A program made the translations under genes and the position numbers. This document shows positions 1 to 9,212 of a stretch of 64,000 bases of DNA, in pieces. The stretch is from Lysinibacillus agricola (GTDB lineage: Bacteria > Bacillota > Bacilli > Bacillales_A > Planococcaceae): assembly GCF_016638705.1 (NCBI RefSeq), contig NZ_CP067341.1, positions 3,103,501 to 3,167,500 of the forward strand, in the 5' to 3' direction. A model generated the notes under the pieces. The model saw only the letters and a program-made list of their open reading frames with translations, made no database searches and was not told the DNA's origin. Within the stretch, counting starts at the first letter, position 1. Every line of letters starts with the position of its first letter.

Positions 1-180
1 TAATAGATATGGAAATTTCACAAGTTTTAGTAAATCATCGCTTTTATAGTTTAATATTCCCTAAAAATGATAGAATTTGTATTATAGTATGCTATGATTT
101 ACCGTAACCAATCTAAATGAGGGTTTCATTAAATGGATTTGTATGGAGGAAACACTAAAAGTTAGAAAGGAGTTAATAAG

Positions 181-1077
181 ATGAGAGATATTAGAGTTTA
201 TCATGTAGATGCATTTACAACTGAAAAATTTGGCGGTAATACAGCTGGCGTTGTGCCAGATGCTGAAAAATTATCCGAAGATGAGATGCAAAATATCGCA
301 AAAGAATTAAATTTACCGGAATCCGTATTTTTACTACCTTCAGATAATAAAGATATAGACTATAAAGTAAAATATTTTACTCCCAGTGAAGAAATCAACT
401 TTTGCGGACATGCAACTGTTGGATTAACATGGCTTTTGGCGACTGAGTTTGGTCTTGCTGAGAAAAAAGAAGGTATAGTGCTAGAAACGAATATTGGTAG
501 AGTACCGGTTGTATGGCATAAGGAAAACGGAAAAGTTATCAATGTGGAAATGACGCAAGTAACGCCAAAAACACAAGATATCCATATTGATGTGGAAGAG
601 CTTAGTCGACTGATCGGCGTCCATTCCGAAAGCATTGATTTAACGTATCCAATCAAACTAGCGAATACTGGTGTCTGGCATTTACTCGTTCCAATAAAAG
701 ATCAAATCGATATCGACAATGCAGTGCCAGATTTAGCAGCGTTAGCGAAACATAATAAAGAACATAATATTAGCACGACACATCTTTATACTTTTACTAA
801 CTTGAAAGAATATGAATTATATACAAGAGATTTTGCACCAGGGATTGGTATACCTGAAGATCCTGTAACTGGTGCAGCAAATGGTGCGTTAGCCGGCTTC
901 CTCTATTTAGAAGGTGTTATTTCTCAAGGTGAAATAACATATCTTAAAATTGCTCAAGGTGATGCGATAGGAAGACCTGGAACTCTTTATGTGACTGTTA
1001 TTCCGAATGAATTAAAACCAGTCATCAAAGTTGCAGGAGCAGCTACCATCACAATTCGAGGTATCTTAACTATCTAA
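181..1077 (+). CDS. PhzF-family isomerase/epimerase-like protein
   Basis: A 298-residue protein of the PhzF (phenazine biosynthesis-like, diaminopimelate epimerase fold) family, the usual length. The catalytic Glu typical of the family is in LPESVF (Glu47). The conserved FCGHAT (about 75-80) and the C-terminal EDPVTGAANG (about 227-236) form the other half of the active site. Family members outside phenazine clusters have mostly unknown substrates, and no phenazine genes lie nearby, so the name says fold rather than pathway. The ATG follows GAAAGGAG at a good distance. The gene stands alone with a hairpin terminator candidate about 140 bases downstream. Confidence 0.9.
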   Translation: MRDIRVYHVDAFTTEKFGGNTAGVVPDAEKLSEDEMQNIAKELNLPESVFLLPSDNKDIDYKVKYFTPSEEINFCGHATVGLTWLLATEFGLAEKKEGIVLETNIGRVPVVWHKENGKVINVEMTQVTPKTQDIHIDVEELSRLIGVHSESIDLTYPIKLANTGVWHLLVPIKDQIDIDNAVPDLAALAKHNKEHNISTTHLYTFTNLKEYELYTRDFAPGIGIPEDPVTGAANGALAGFLYLEGVISQGEITYLKIAQGDAIGRPGTLYVTVIPNELKPVIKVAGAATITIRGILTI

Positions 1078-1640
1078 ACATAGCAGCTTGAATTTGAGAC
1101 TTTTTTATAGCTATGATTTTCAAAAATCACTCGTTATGTTATGAGGGCACTGAAAAACTAAAGAAATTCATTTTTTTATATTATAAATCTGTCTTTTGTT
1201 GGATTTAGAAACTCAAAAAGTCGATTTGCATCACATTTTTTGTGGCAAATCGACTTTTTCAGTGCCTTCTTATGTTATGGGTGATTTTTTCTGTTCGCTC
1301 CTTACTGATGGCATCAGGATATAAGGGATTTGAGCCTAGACATAGGATTGTCATTGCGAATAGACGGTTTTGACAAGGGTTTACATCATTCCGTCCGTAA
1401 GGTGAAAAGGTGTAATATCTTTAACGATGTGTTCCAAATGTGCAGATATCAAGGTTTGTAAAAATCAGAGGTATAACATCTTTAATTGGATATTATTATT
1501 TCCCACTTAAATACATGCGTTAGTAAAATTTTGGCATTTAGTTATATTTCGGCTGACTAAACGTCTCGAAATCCAAATTATTATATTTTATTAATTTCTA
1601 AAATCATTGCTGAATGATTTGAAAATCGTACGACGGAAAG
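1078..1640. other. Intergenic stretch, no gene seen
   Basis: AT-rich DNA with stops in all frames. It contains the hairpin at 1215-1259 and an outer pair (GGCACTGAAAAA near 1146-1156 with TTTTTCAGTGCC near 1255-1266). Nothing else is recognisable until the vanW-like remnant. Confidence 0.6.
1215..1259. terminator. Hairpin terminator, probably bidirectional
   Basis: A perfect 15-bp inverted repeat: AAAAAGTCGATTTGC at 1215-1229 and GCAAATCGACTTTTT at 1245-1259. A-run and T-run flanks suit termination on both strands. It lies downstream of the PhzF gene. Confidence 0.65.
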
Positions 1641-2385
1641 CTTGTCATATCAAAATAATGTTTGGTTTCCAGTTTTTATAAAAATTTTGACGATAGTTTT
1701 TCCCGTCTCTTTTAAAAATTGATGGTTTTTCTCCTCAATATGATAAGAGTTAGGCATTTATTAGCAAAAGTAGCCATTGCCCTTTTAAATGTTTATCTGT
1801 TACCCAAACCTTTATTTAGAAAAATTCGGATGTCGGATTATAAAACCGTAAATCTATATAATTGTAAAAAACACTTGCACCACTTCCAAATGGAGGCGTT
1901 CGCCCCAAATCAGGAAATGGGTCGAAACTATGATGATGTCTTGATGTCTTTCCGTAACAATAAGAGGTGTGTGTAGCGCCATCCAATACAGTAGATTAGC
2001 GAGCTGACAAATTCCACCGCCAATGCCCGTCTTTACTTCTCCCATTGCGAGCTGCATGCCTTCAATATAGCCTTTTGCCCTCAGTCGTTTTTCCTACTAG
2101 TTGCCAAAAAGAAAAAGTTTCACCATGCTTAATGATTACGTCATCGATTTCACTCGTAGCAATTTTTAAATTGATTATTTTATTTTCTTGTAATTTAGGA
2201 TCACTGTTCCCTAATTTTCTTTTCAGCAATGATTGATGTTTTTTACAAGTATAAGGAAATGTAGTTGATAACTCTTTATGCGTGGCAAACCGTTTTCTTT
2301 CTTTTAAATTTGCTAAAAACGAAAAAAGTCTTTTTTGTTCGATTCGTGTGTGATAGAAGAGTGGATGAAGTTCAGTTAGTCTCAA
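1640..2385 (-). pseudogene. VanW-family protein, multiply frameshifted
   Basis: Read on the minus strand, the DNA encodes successive pieces of a VanW-family protein in different frames. The first piece starts at a TTG after GGGAGGAA (2385) and contains KHGETFSFWQLVG. The frame shifts near 2060 into GYIEGMQLAMGEVKTGIGGG and then CQLANLLYWMALHTPL. A further shift near 1930 leads into FDPFPDLGRTPPFGSGAS and YNYIDLRFYNPTSEFF. A stop then replaces a likely Gln, followed by IKVWVTDKHLKGQW. Weaker matches continue to about 1640. At least two frameshifts and one nonsense change make it non-functional. The VanW role is poorly defined; the family name comes from vancomycin-resistance clusters, and no such cluster is here. 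The 1640 boundary is approximate. Confidence 0.85.
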
Positions 2386-2746
2386 TACTATTTTCCTCCC
2401 TGTTTTTAAACTAGAAAATAATAAACTTTCTATTTATTAATATGCTTTTTTAGTTGAACTCGTTCCACATGGATTTTTAATACATTCCATCGTACTTCTT
2501 CTTTCTGGTTGAACTTTTTTTATTTAGATTTAATCTATCAGTAGCCAGGGTAGAACGTACGAGGGCGTGGGACATTGATCCCGTCAAGTAAACTGTTCAC
2601 CCCCTACTTGTAGAAATATGTTTGAGGCTGGTTGGGACTTAGATCTCGTATAACAAGCGAAGCTGTAATACTACGGTACCATCTCAACGAAAAACTCTTA
2701 AAAATTGTACAATAGTTGAGTTCATTGAATTAAGGACCTTATTAAA
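2386..2746. other. Intergenic stretch, possible IS-end remnant at about 2560-2690
   Basis: No open frame is convincing. The part from about 2560 to 2690 (containing GAGGCTGGTTGGGACTTAGA and AAGCGAAGCTGTAATACTAC) has higher G+C and a more structured look than its surroundings and resembles non-coding ends of bacterial insertion sequences. No transposase is attached, so this is only an impression. Confidence 0.3.
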
Positions 2747-3823
2747 TTAAAGCGCATCAAAATTCACTTCCACACCTAAACCTGGTTTATCAACAATTGT
2801 TATAAGACCACCATCTTGAACAAAACCTCCCGTGATATGAGGAGATTCTGCAATTAGATAATGACTATCCAAATCAGATGCCCGTATATTAGATTTGGCA
2901 CCGACAAGTGCAGCACCAGCGGCAATACCTAATCGGGATTCGCTCATGCAACCAACCATGCATGGAATTCCTGCAACTTCGGAAATAGCATTAATTTTTA
3001 TTCCTTGATAAATACCACCACATTTCATGAGTTTAATATTTATCATATCCGCTGCTTCAGTCTGTATTGCCCGTAATGCATCTTGAGGTGAGTGGACAGA
3101 TTCGTCTAACATAAGATGCTGGGAAATACTCTCTCTAATTTGACAGCAAGCTGCTAGATTCCAATAGGGCACCGGTTGTTCTACTTCTAATACATTATAC
3201 TTTTCCAAAGCTTTCATAGTTCTGATAGTCTCTTTTGCATCCCAACCTTGATTGGCATCCAATCTCAACTCTATATCTGGTCCCACAGCTTCACGAATCA
3301 ACTTAATGGCATGAATATCTTCGATAGAATTAATTCCGGTTTTTACCTTTAGAATACGAAAACCCATCTCCGTATATTCTACTGCTTTTTTAGCCATATT
3401 CTCGGGAGTGTCAATACCCAGTGTCATATCAGTTTCTATTTGGTTACTGTTCCCCCCCAATAATTTGTAAAGGGGTTGACCTGAGCTTTTTCCGATAATA
3501 TCATACAATGCCATATCAATGCCCGCTTTGGCCGCATTTTGACCTACCACTACCTGATTCATTAGATTATGGATATTTTCTAAATAGAAAGGGTCTTTTC
3601 CTATGAGCAAAGTAGCGATTTTCTGAATAAAGTGTTGCGTTTCTTGTGCGTCACTTCCCGTCACAGGCAGAAATGGAGCTGCTTCGCCGTACCCAATGAT
3701 ACCTTCATCTGTAGTTATCTTAATAATTACATTCTGAGGGATTACTCTTTCTATGAGAGCTACTTTAAAATTCACAATACTTTCAGGTTCATAAATCTTA
3801 CTTTGAATATTGGTTATTTGCAT
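2747..3823 (-). CDS. Dipeptide epimerase (enolase superfamily)
   Basis: A 358-residue member of the muconate-lactonizing/mandelate-racemase group, closest in layout to L-Ala-D/L-Glu epimerases. The KxK acid/base motif is LKVKTG (Lys159, Lys161). Metal ligands are Asp189 (LRLDAN), Glu215 (VEQP) and Asp240 (MLDES). The opposing catalytic Lys is Lys264 in NIKLMK. A C-terminal SDLDSH carries the DxD that in dipeptide epimerases binds the substrate amino group. Such enzymes flip the alpha-carbon of one residue of a dipeptide. It is the last gene of the seven-gene operon and starts 24 bases after the transporter gene. Its specificity is not readable from sequence. Confidence 0.88.
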   Translation of the reverse strand: MQITNIQSKIYEPESIVNFKVALIERVIPQNVIIKITTDEGIIGYGEAAPFLPVTGSDAQETQHFIQKIATLLIGKDPFYLENIHNLMNQVVVGQNAAKAGIDMALYDIIGKSSGQPLYKLLGGNSNQIETDMTLGIDTPENMAKKAVEYTEMGFRILKVKTGINSIEDIHAIKLIREAVGPDIELRLDANQGWDAKETIRTMKALEKYNVLEVEQPVPYWNLAACCQIRESISQHLMLDESVHSPQDALRAIQTEAADMINIKLMKCGGIYQGIKINAISEVAGIPCMVGCMSESRLGIAAGAALVGAKSNIRASDLDSHYLIAESPHITGGFVQDGGLITIVDKPGLGVEVNFDAL

Positions 3824-3847
3824 ACTTACTCTCCTTTACTTCAAATA

Positions 3848-5230
3848 CTATAAAGATTCCTTGACCCTCTTCAAACCTAGGGATTCATACCTCTCTGTAA
3901 GATCATTTTGAATTTGATCCCGAATATGGTCTATACGATAAAAACTTATAGCTATAAGAGCGAGCGTTTCACATACAAGAGGGACAAAAATATAAGACAA
4001 TGAAATAGCATTGATGGCTGAATCTGGTTGAACTACGAGTGTTGCGTCATATCCGAATTTAGATAAAATGGCAAGCTGGACAGAAACAGCTAGCCCCATC
4101 CCCATCTTTGAGCCCAAACTAATTGCTGAGTAAAGAATCCCAGGAGTTGATGCATGGTGTTTCCATTCCCCATAATCTACTATATCCGGCATTAATGCAG
4201 TCAATAAGGGAATGGCTATTCCCAAGCCAAAGCCAGTCATGCCTAAACCAATAAATATAAAGATTGAACTCCCCAATAACATGATAAGCTTTCCACAAAT
4301 ACTTATTCCGACCCCTACCATAATTGCCTGCTTCTTTCCAATTTTACCCCCAATTATAGGTGAAATAGCACTACCTGGAACCATGAAAGCAAAGATAACA
4401 ACGAGAGCAAGCCCTGCGAAAGTTTGATTTGGAATAACATGAGTAAAATAGTAAATAGCCATAGCAGAACTAAATGTATATGAAAACATAATTGACAATG
4501 TAATGATTAGCCCTAAAAGCCAAGGGAAATTTTTTAGATATCTCAATTGTCCAAGAAGTGGAATCTTTTCTTTTTTTGGTAATATAGCAATATATCTATC
4601 CCTTGTTCCAAAATAAGCCCAAATTGCGCTGGCTGCACCCAATGCCCCTACTATTATTCCAACAGAAAAGAATCCTTTATTAATATCTCCACCTCCAAAC
4701 CCTTTTAGGAGTGGAATGACAACCAATCCTGCTATCACAGAAACAATAGAAGCGGTAATAAAACGCATACTACTAAGTTTTGAGATTACTTTACTGTCTT
4801 TTGTGATTAAGCTAATTTGCGTTGCATAGGGTAGCTGCAAAAATGAAAGCATAAATAACGCTCCTATATACGTAACAGCTGCATATATGACTTTGCCTGT
4901 TTCGCCAAAGGGAGGATTTAAAAAAAGCAATGCACTAAAAATAAAAAATGGGATGGCAAACCACTTAAAAAACGGTCTAGCTTGCCCATCTGGTCTTCTT
5001 ATCCGATCTAATGTGGCTCCTATACCTATATCTTGAATTCCATCAAGTATCCTCGCAACAAGCATGATTCCCACAAGTGATGATGCAGGAATCAGCATGA
5101 CATCTGTAAAGAAATAGGACATATATCCATTCATTAAAAATGGTAGGAGACCTGTACCCATTCCTATCGCACAACTTGCCCACATCTCCGAAGTACTCAG
5201 TTCTCCTATGTACTTTTTGGTTTTCGCCAT
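3848..5230 (-). CDS. GPH-type (MFS_2) cation symporter
   Basis: A 460-residue polytopic membrane protein of the glycoside-pentoside-hexuronide:cation symporter group, with about 12 hydrophobic segments. The family-typical loop after the second helix reads ARILDGIQDIGIGATLDR. Characterised GPH members import sugars or uronides with Na+ or H+. Placed between D-serine ammonia-lyase and dipeptide epimerase, this one more likely imports a peptide or amino-acid derivative; that is inference from context. The gene follows the lyase gene by 44 bases with no terminator between them. Confidence 0.85.
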   Translation of the reverse strand: MAKTKKYIGELSTSEMWASCAIGMGTGLLPFLMNGYMSYFFTDVMLIPASSLVGIMLVARILDGIQDIGIGATLDRIRRPDGQARPFFKWFAIPFFIFSALLFLNPPFGETGKVIYAAVTYIGALFMLSFLQLPYATQISLITKDSKVISKLSSMRFITASIVSVIAGLVVIPLLKGFGGGDINKGFFSVGIIVGALGAASAIWAYFGTRDRYIAILPKKEKIPLLGQLRYLKNFPWLLGLIITLSIMFSYTFSSAMAIYYFTHVIPNQTFAGLALVVIFAFMVPGSAISPIIGGKIGKKQAIMVGVGISICGKLIMLLGSSIFIFIGLGMTGFGLGIAIPLLTALMPDIVDYGEWKHHASTPGILYSAISLGSKMGMGLAVSVQLAILSKFGYDATLVVQPDSAINAISLSYIFVPLVCETLALIAISFYRIDHIRDQIQNDLTERYESLGLKRVKESL

Positions 5231-5274
5231 TATACCGTCCCCTTTCGAATAAATCTAACAGTCTGCTACGAAAA

Positions 5275-6600
5275 TCAATCACCTACATACGTATTTATAT
5301 ACTCTTCTCTATTCTTATCTGGTACCAAACTTCCTCCAGTTGCCCACACGATATGAGTTGCGTTTCCTATTTTGTCCTCTAATTTACAATTCGCTAAATA
5401 TTCCGACATTTCGTCGTAAAAAGATAATCTCATTACCCCTTCAAAAGCTGCACAGGCACTGGGCTCCAAAAAAATTTGTTCTTTATTTAAGAGGTGTCTC
5501 ATATATTCAAAAAGCTTACAATCTTCAACTGTGAAAATCCCACTAAGAATTGGTTCCATAACTTTCCCAATAAATCCAGATGCTCTTCCGACTGCCAGCC
5601 CATCCGCAAGGGTTTGACCATCTAAACCAATATCATTAACGGATATTTCATCGTGTTTTCCACTTGCCATTCCGAGTAACATACAAGGTGCTTTTGTCGG
5701 TTCCACAAAAAAACAATGTACATTTTCTCCAAATATATCCTTAAGTCCAAAGGTAATGCCTCCAGGTGCACCACCAACTCCACATGGGATATAGACAAAT
5801 AATGGGTGTTCCTCATTCACAATAAGACCCTGTTCTTTAAGTTGTAACTCCAATCGTTTTGCAGCTACTGCGTATCCCAAAAATAAGTCTATGGAATTTT
5901 CATCATCAATAAAATAACTCTTAGGATCTTTGTCTGACTGGACACGCCCATTTTTCACAGCCACACTGTAATCCGACTGATACTCCACAACGACAACACC
6001 ATGTTTTCGTAACAAATCCTTTTTCCACTGTTCGGCATCTGAAGACATATGGATGATCACCTTATAGCCAATTGCTACACTAACCATACCTATGCTAAGT
6101 CCAAGATTTCCTGTAGAACCAACTTGAATTGTATATTGCTGAAAAAAGTGGCGACATTCCTTTGAAGCAAGTTTTGCATAATTATCTTCTTTTCTAAGAA
6201 GACCATGAAAGAGCGCCAAATCTTCTGTATGTTTCAATACCTCATAAATACCGCCCCTAGCCTTAACGGAACCTGCAATCGCCAATTCATTATCTTGTTT
6301 TAACAATAATGTCCCCGTGAGATTACAATGATCGCTTTCATTTATAAATTTTTGCATCATTGGAATAGCTGTTAAAGGAGATTCAATAATTCCTTGTGTT
6401 GCTTTTGTTTCTGGGAAGCAACATTCAATAAAAGGTGCAAATCGTTCCAGCCTTATCCTTGCATCATCAATATCTTTTGTAGATATTCCCATTTTCTCTA
6501 ATGGTTTATTAGCGCTTTCCTTTTTAGGATTTATCCAAACCAATTCTTCCATATTTTCTAATCTTTTTATAATCGGTGATTTCCAATTATCTGTCTGCAA
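5275..6600 (-). CDS. dsdA: D-serine ammonia-lyase
   Basis: A 441-residue PLP enzyme of fold type II matching D-serine dehydratase in length and motifs. It converts D-serine (and usually D-threonine) to a 2-oxo acid and ammonia. The Schiff-base Lys is Lys113 in AGSVKARGG. The phosphate-binding loop is GSTGNLGLS (about 161-169). PCGVGGAPGG and EPSACAAFEG fit the C-terminal half of DsdA. The start follows a good purine-rich site 13 bases after the peptidase stop, so translation is probably coupled. It anchors the view that the operon handles D-amino acids. Confidence 0.93.
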   Translation of the reverse strand: MQTDNWKSPIIKRLENMEELVWINPKKESANKPLEKMGISTKDIDDARIRLERFAPFIECCFPETKATQGIIESPLTAIPMMQKFINESDHCNLTGTLLLKQDNELAIAGSVKARGGIYEVLKHTEDLALFHGLLRKEDNYAKLASKECRHFFQQYTIQVGSTGNLGLSIGMVSVAIGYKVIIHMSSDAEQWKKDLLRKHGVVVVEYQSDYSVAVKNGRVQSDKDPKSYFIDDENSIDLFLGYAVAAKRLELQLKEQGLIVNEEHPLFVYIPCGVGGAPGGITFGLKDIFGENVHCFFVEPTKAPCMLLGMASGKHDEISVNDIGLDGQTLADGLAVGRASGFIGKVMEPILSGIFTVEDCKLFEYMRHLLNKEQIFLEPSACAAFEGVMRLSFYDEMSEYLANCKLEDKIGNATHIVWATGGSLVPDKNREEYINTYVGD

Positions 6601-6613
6601 AATATCCCCCCTC

Positions 6614-7726
6614 TTAATTTGTCATGATATTTAACATGATTCTATATGCCATCTGCGTTTCTTCTATATCCACATACTCTGAAGTTGTGTGAACGTTGTG
6701 GATTCCAATTCCTAACCCACTACATATAAAGCCCCGCTCTCCAAAAATATTAGCGTCACTACTGCCTCCAGTCTTTATCTCTACTGGATCTAGCCCTTCG
6801 TCTTTAATTGCCTCCTTTGTTCTCTTATAAAGGTACTCATCTGTTTGAGCATGATAGGGTGGACAGAGAATAGTTATTTCCTTCGACACTCGTCCTTCAA
6901 ACAGTTCCGCTGCTTCCTTTGCCGCTTTATGCATAACTGCTGCCTGATCATCTATTTTATCCTGATAATAGGACCTGATTTCTGCAGTTACGACTGCATA
7001 ATCTGGCACTGTCGGAGCTTCTTTTCCTCCATGAATTGAAGATATATTCACAGTCGTATCTTCATCTACTAAGCCCGTTGGCATTGATGTAATAGCATGT
7101 GCGGCCATGCAAACTGCATTACGTCCAGCAGTAATATCTACACCAGAGTGAGCAGTCGTTCCCCAAAACTCATACTTGAGTAAGGTCTTTCCTTTACTGG
7201 CACTACATAGATATTTAGGGTGCCCAGCTCCATCTAACACAAACATATACTTCACTTTTATATCTGAGGTGTCATAGTGAGTAGCACCTTGCATGATTTC
7301 TTCACTTAAAGTAAACAAAAAATACATTTCTCTATGCGGGATATTATTCTCGCGTAGGTATTCATAGCCCTCTAATAACATAGCTATCCCTGCCTTATCA
7401 TCCCCACCGAGGATCGTACTTCCGTCACTTATTATTCTTCCATTCTTTTTAATTGGTTTAATATTACGTCCAGGTTCTACTGTATCCATATGAACATTAA
7501 AGCAAATTGGCTCTAAGTCCAGGCTTCCTGGAATATGAACCAATACATTTCTACCATTACTCCCAAACTTTTTGCCTGTATCATCGGCAATGACTTTTTC
7601 TCCACGCTCCTTAAAAAAGGCGATTAGGTAATCAGACATTTCTTTTTCTTCCAATGAAGGGCTATCTATTTGTATAATTTCAATTAGACGATTTAAAAAG
7701 CGTTCCTCATTCATTTGTTTATCCAT
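6614..7726 (-). CDS. M20 metallopeptidase, PepT-like
   Basis: A 370-residue di-zinc peptidase of family M20. Visible ligands and catalytic residues: His79 and Asp81 (HMDTV), Asp109 (LGGDDKAG, bridging), the Glu pair 142-143 (SEE), Asp165 (VLDG) and a His near the C-terminus (GIGIHNVHT). The dimerisation lid lies at about 180-290. It is close in layout to peptidase T-like tripeptidases and should act in the cytosol on short peptides. The ATG follows GAAGGAAGG. It lies in the middle of the operon between the S12 hydrolase and D-serine ammonia-lyase, supporting a role in releasing amino acids from an imported peptide. Confidence 0.9.
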   Translation of the reverse strand: MDKQMNEERFLNRLIEIIQIDSPSLEEKEMSDYLIAFFKERGEKVIADDTGKKFGSNGRNVLVHIPGSLDLEPICFNVHMDTVEPGRNIKPIKKNGRIISDGSTILGGDDKAGIAMLLEGYEYLRENNIPHREMYFLFTLSEEIMQGATHYDTSDIKVKYMFVLDGAGHPKYLCSASKGKTLLKYEFWGTTAHSGVDITAGRNAVCMAAHAITSMPTGLVDEDTTVNISSIHGGKEAPTVPDYAVVTAEIRSYYQDKIDDQAAVMHKAAKEAAELFEGRVSKEITILCPPYHAQTDEYLYKRTKEAIKDEGLDPVEIKTGGSSDANIFGERGFICSGLGIGIHNVHTTSEYVDIEETQMAYRIMLNIMTN

Positions 7727-7755
7727 TATAAAACCTTCCTTCTAAATGTCGTTTC

Positions 7756-9195
7756 TTAATCTTCGGCATAAAACGGAATGGCTTCCTTCAGTGATTCTTC
7801 CAGTGGGATTAATAGTTTTGTAACTTTTCCAGTTTCATCACGTTTAAAGGTCACTGGAAAACAAATGCCATAGCTCTCCACTGCTAGATGAAATTTATCT
7901 TTACCAGTTGGAATAATAGGAAGGGTCAAGCCAATCATCTGCAAATAGATTTGTCCATCATTTTCCAAAACGATTGCCTTACCATAGGCCCTATTTGAGT
8001 ATGTACCTATATATGAATCTCTATTTTCACATTTACTTTTCATATTATTGGCATTCTTCAAAGCATCCCGTGTTTCTTCTATTTTTTCAGCACTAAGTTT
8101 TGCCGATGCGTCTATATATCTATTCATCCAATCTAAAGGTTCAAAGCCCATAAGTTCATCTAGTATTGCATATCCAATGGAAGTTACCGCTGTTGTCTGA
8201 TTCAGGTTACAGAGTATAGATATAGCTATGTCCTTTTCAGGAACAAAAATTTGTTGTGATTTGAAGCCATCCAATGTACCCCCATGATGAACGATTTTTT
8301 GCCCACGATAACTTTCAATAAACCATGCCAAGCCATAACTAGTAAATTGAATCTCAGGAAACATAATATTGAATATGTCACCATCACGAATAATTATCTG
8401 TGGAGAATGCATTTCTTGTAGCATTTCTTTTCCTAACACTTGCCCATTACCATTCAACTGAAATTTCAGCCACTTAAGCATGTCCACGGTAGAAGAATAC
8501 ATAGTTCCAGCGCCACCAGATGTTTTTGCATAGTTGTAAGGAATCCTATATATTTGTCCTCCACTATTTATATATGGCCTAGCCTTTCTGCTATCGTCAT
8601 CTCTAATCAAATCTCCATAGATATAAGTGCTATTCATACCCAATGGCAATAAAATATTTTCCTTAACGAAATCTCCCCATGGTATACCACCTACCTTTTC
8701 CACTAACAAGGTAGCAACCATAAACATATGATTTTGATAATGAAATCTGTACCTTAATGGCCAAGCCGGCGGAAGAAAAGCAAGAGTTTCAACCTGCTCC
8801 TTTGTGGTTCTTTCTGGTGTATTTAGCCAACTAGTATCATGTCGTGGCAAACCGCTTCTATGTGAAAGAGCATCTCTTATCGTCAAATGTTCTGTACTGT
8901 ACTCATCGTACATCTCAAAATTAGGCAAATAAGTTTTGACTGGCATATCCAAGTCTATTTTTCCTTTCTCCGACAGGATACACAAAGACAATGCTATAAA
9001 TGCTTTCGTAGATGAGCCAATGCAATAAACTGTATTAACGGTAGCTTTATTTTCCTCTTCCAAATCAGCAGCACCTATGGAATAGTGAAATTCGTCACTA
9101 CCTTTAGATACTGAAACCGTAAGGGACGGTAGTCCATACTGCTCTTTTGTATCGTGAACTAATTTTTCTAAACGCGTTTGCAGCACTTTATCCAT
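7756..9195 (-). CDS. S12-family serine hydrolase (beta-lactamase class C fold)
   Basis: A serine hydrolase of the beta-lactamase/D-aminopeptidase group. The nucleophile motif SxxK is Ser61-Ser-Thr-Lys64. The second motif is Tyr153-Gln-Asn155 and the third is HHGGT near residue 317. No signal peptide is seen, so it is probably cytosolic. The frame is open upstream to a TTG at 9219, but GGAAGG falls ten bases before the ATG at 9195, which is the better start and clears the preceding gene (479 residues). Family activities include beta-lactamase, esterase, D-aminopeptidase and D-Ala-D-Ala carboxypeptidase. Next to D-serine ammonia-lyase and peptidases, a D-stereospecific peptidase or amidase is the attractive guess. 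Confidence 0.85.
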   Translation of the reverse strand: MDKVLQTRLEKLVHDTKEQYGLPSLTVSVSKGSDEFHYSIGAADLEEENKATVNTVYCIGSSTKAFIALSLCILSEKGKIDLDMPVKTYLPNFEMYDEYSTEHLTIRDALSHRSGLPRHDTSWLNTPERTTKEQVETLAFLPPAWPLRYRFHYQNHMFMVATLLVEKVGGIPWGDFVKENILLPLGMNSTYIYGDLIRDDDSRKARPYINSGGQIYRIPYNYAKTSGGAGTMYSSTVDMLKWLKFQLNGNGQVLGKEMLQEMHSPQIIIRDGDIFNIMFPEIQFTSYGLAWFIESYRGQKIVHHGGTLDGFKSQQIFVPEKDIAISILCNLNQTTAVTSIGYAILDELMGFEPLDWMNRYIDASAKLSAEKIEETRDALKNANNMKSKCENRDSYIGTYSNRAYGKAIVLENDGQIYLQMIGLTLPIIPTGKDKFHLAVESYGICFPVTFKRDETGKVTKLLIPLEESLKEAIPFYAED

Positions 9196-9212
9196 ATAAT
9201 ATTCATTCCTTC

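Noticed and set aside
1719..1976. 85-codon plus-strand frame
   Set aside because: It is the antisense of the vanW-like remnant and has no family resemblance.
2560..2690. Riboswitch or T-box before the dipeptide epimerase
   Set aside because: The structured stretch is downstream of that gene's stop, not in a leader, and has no recognisable aptamer motif.
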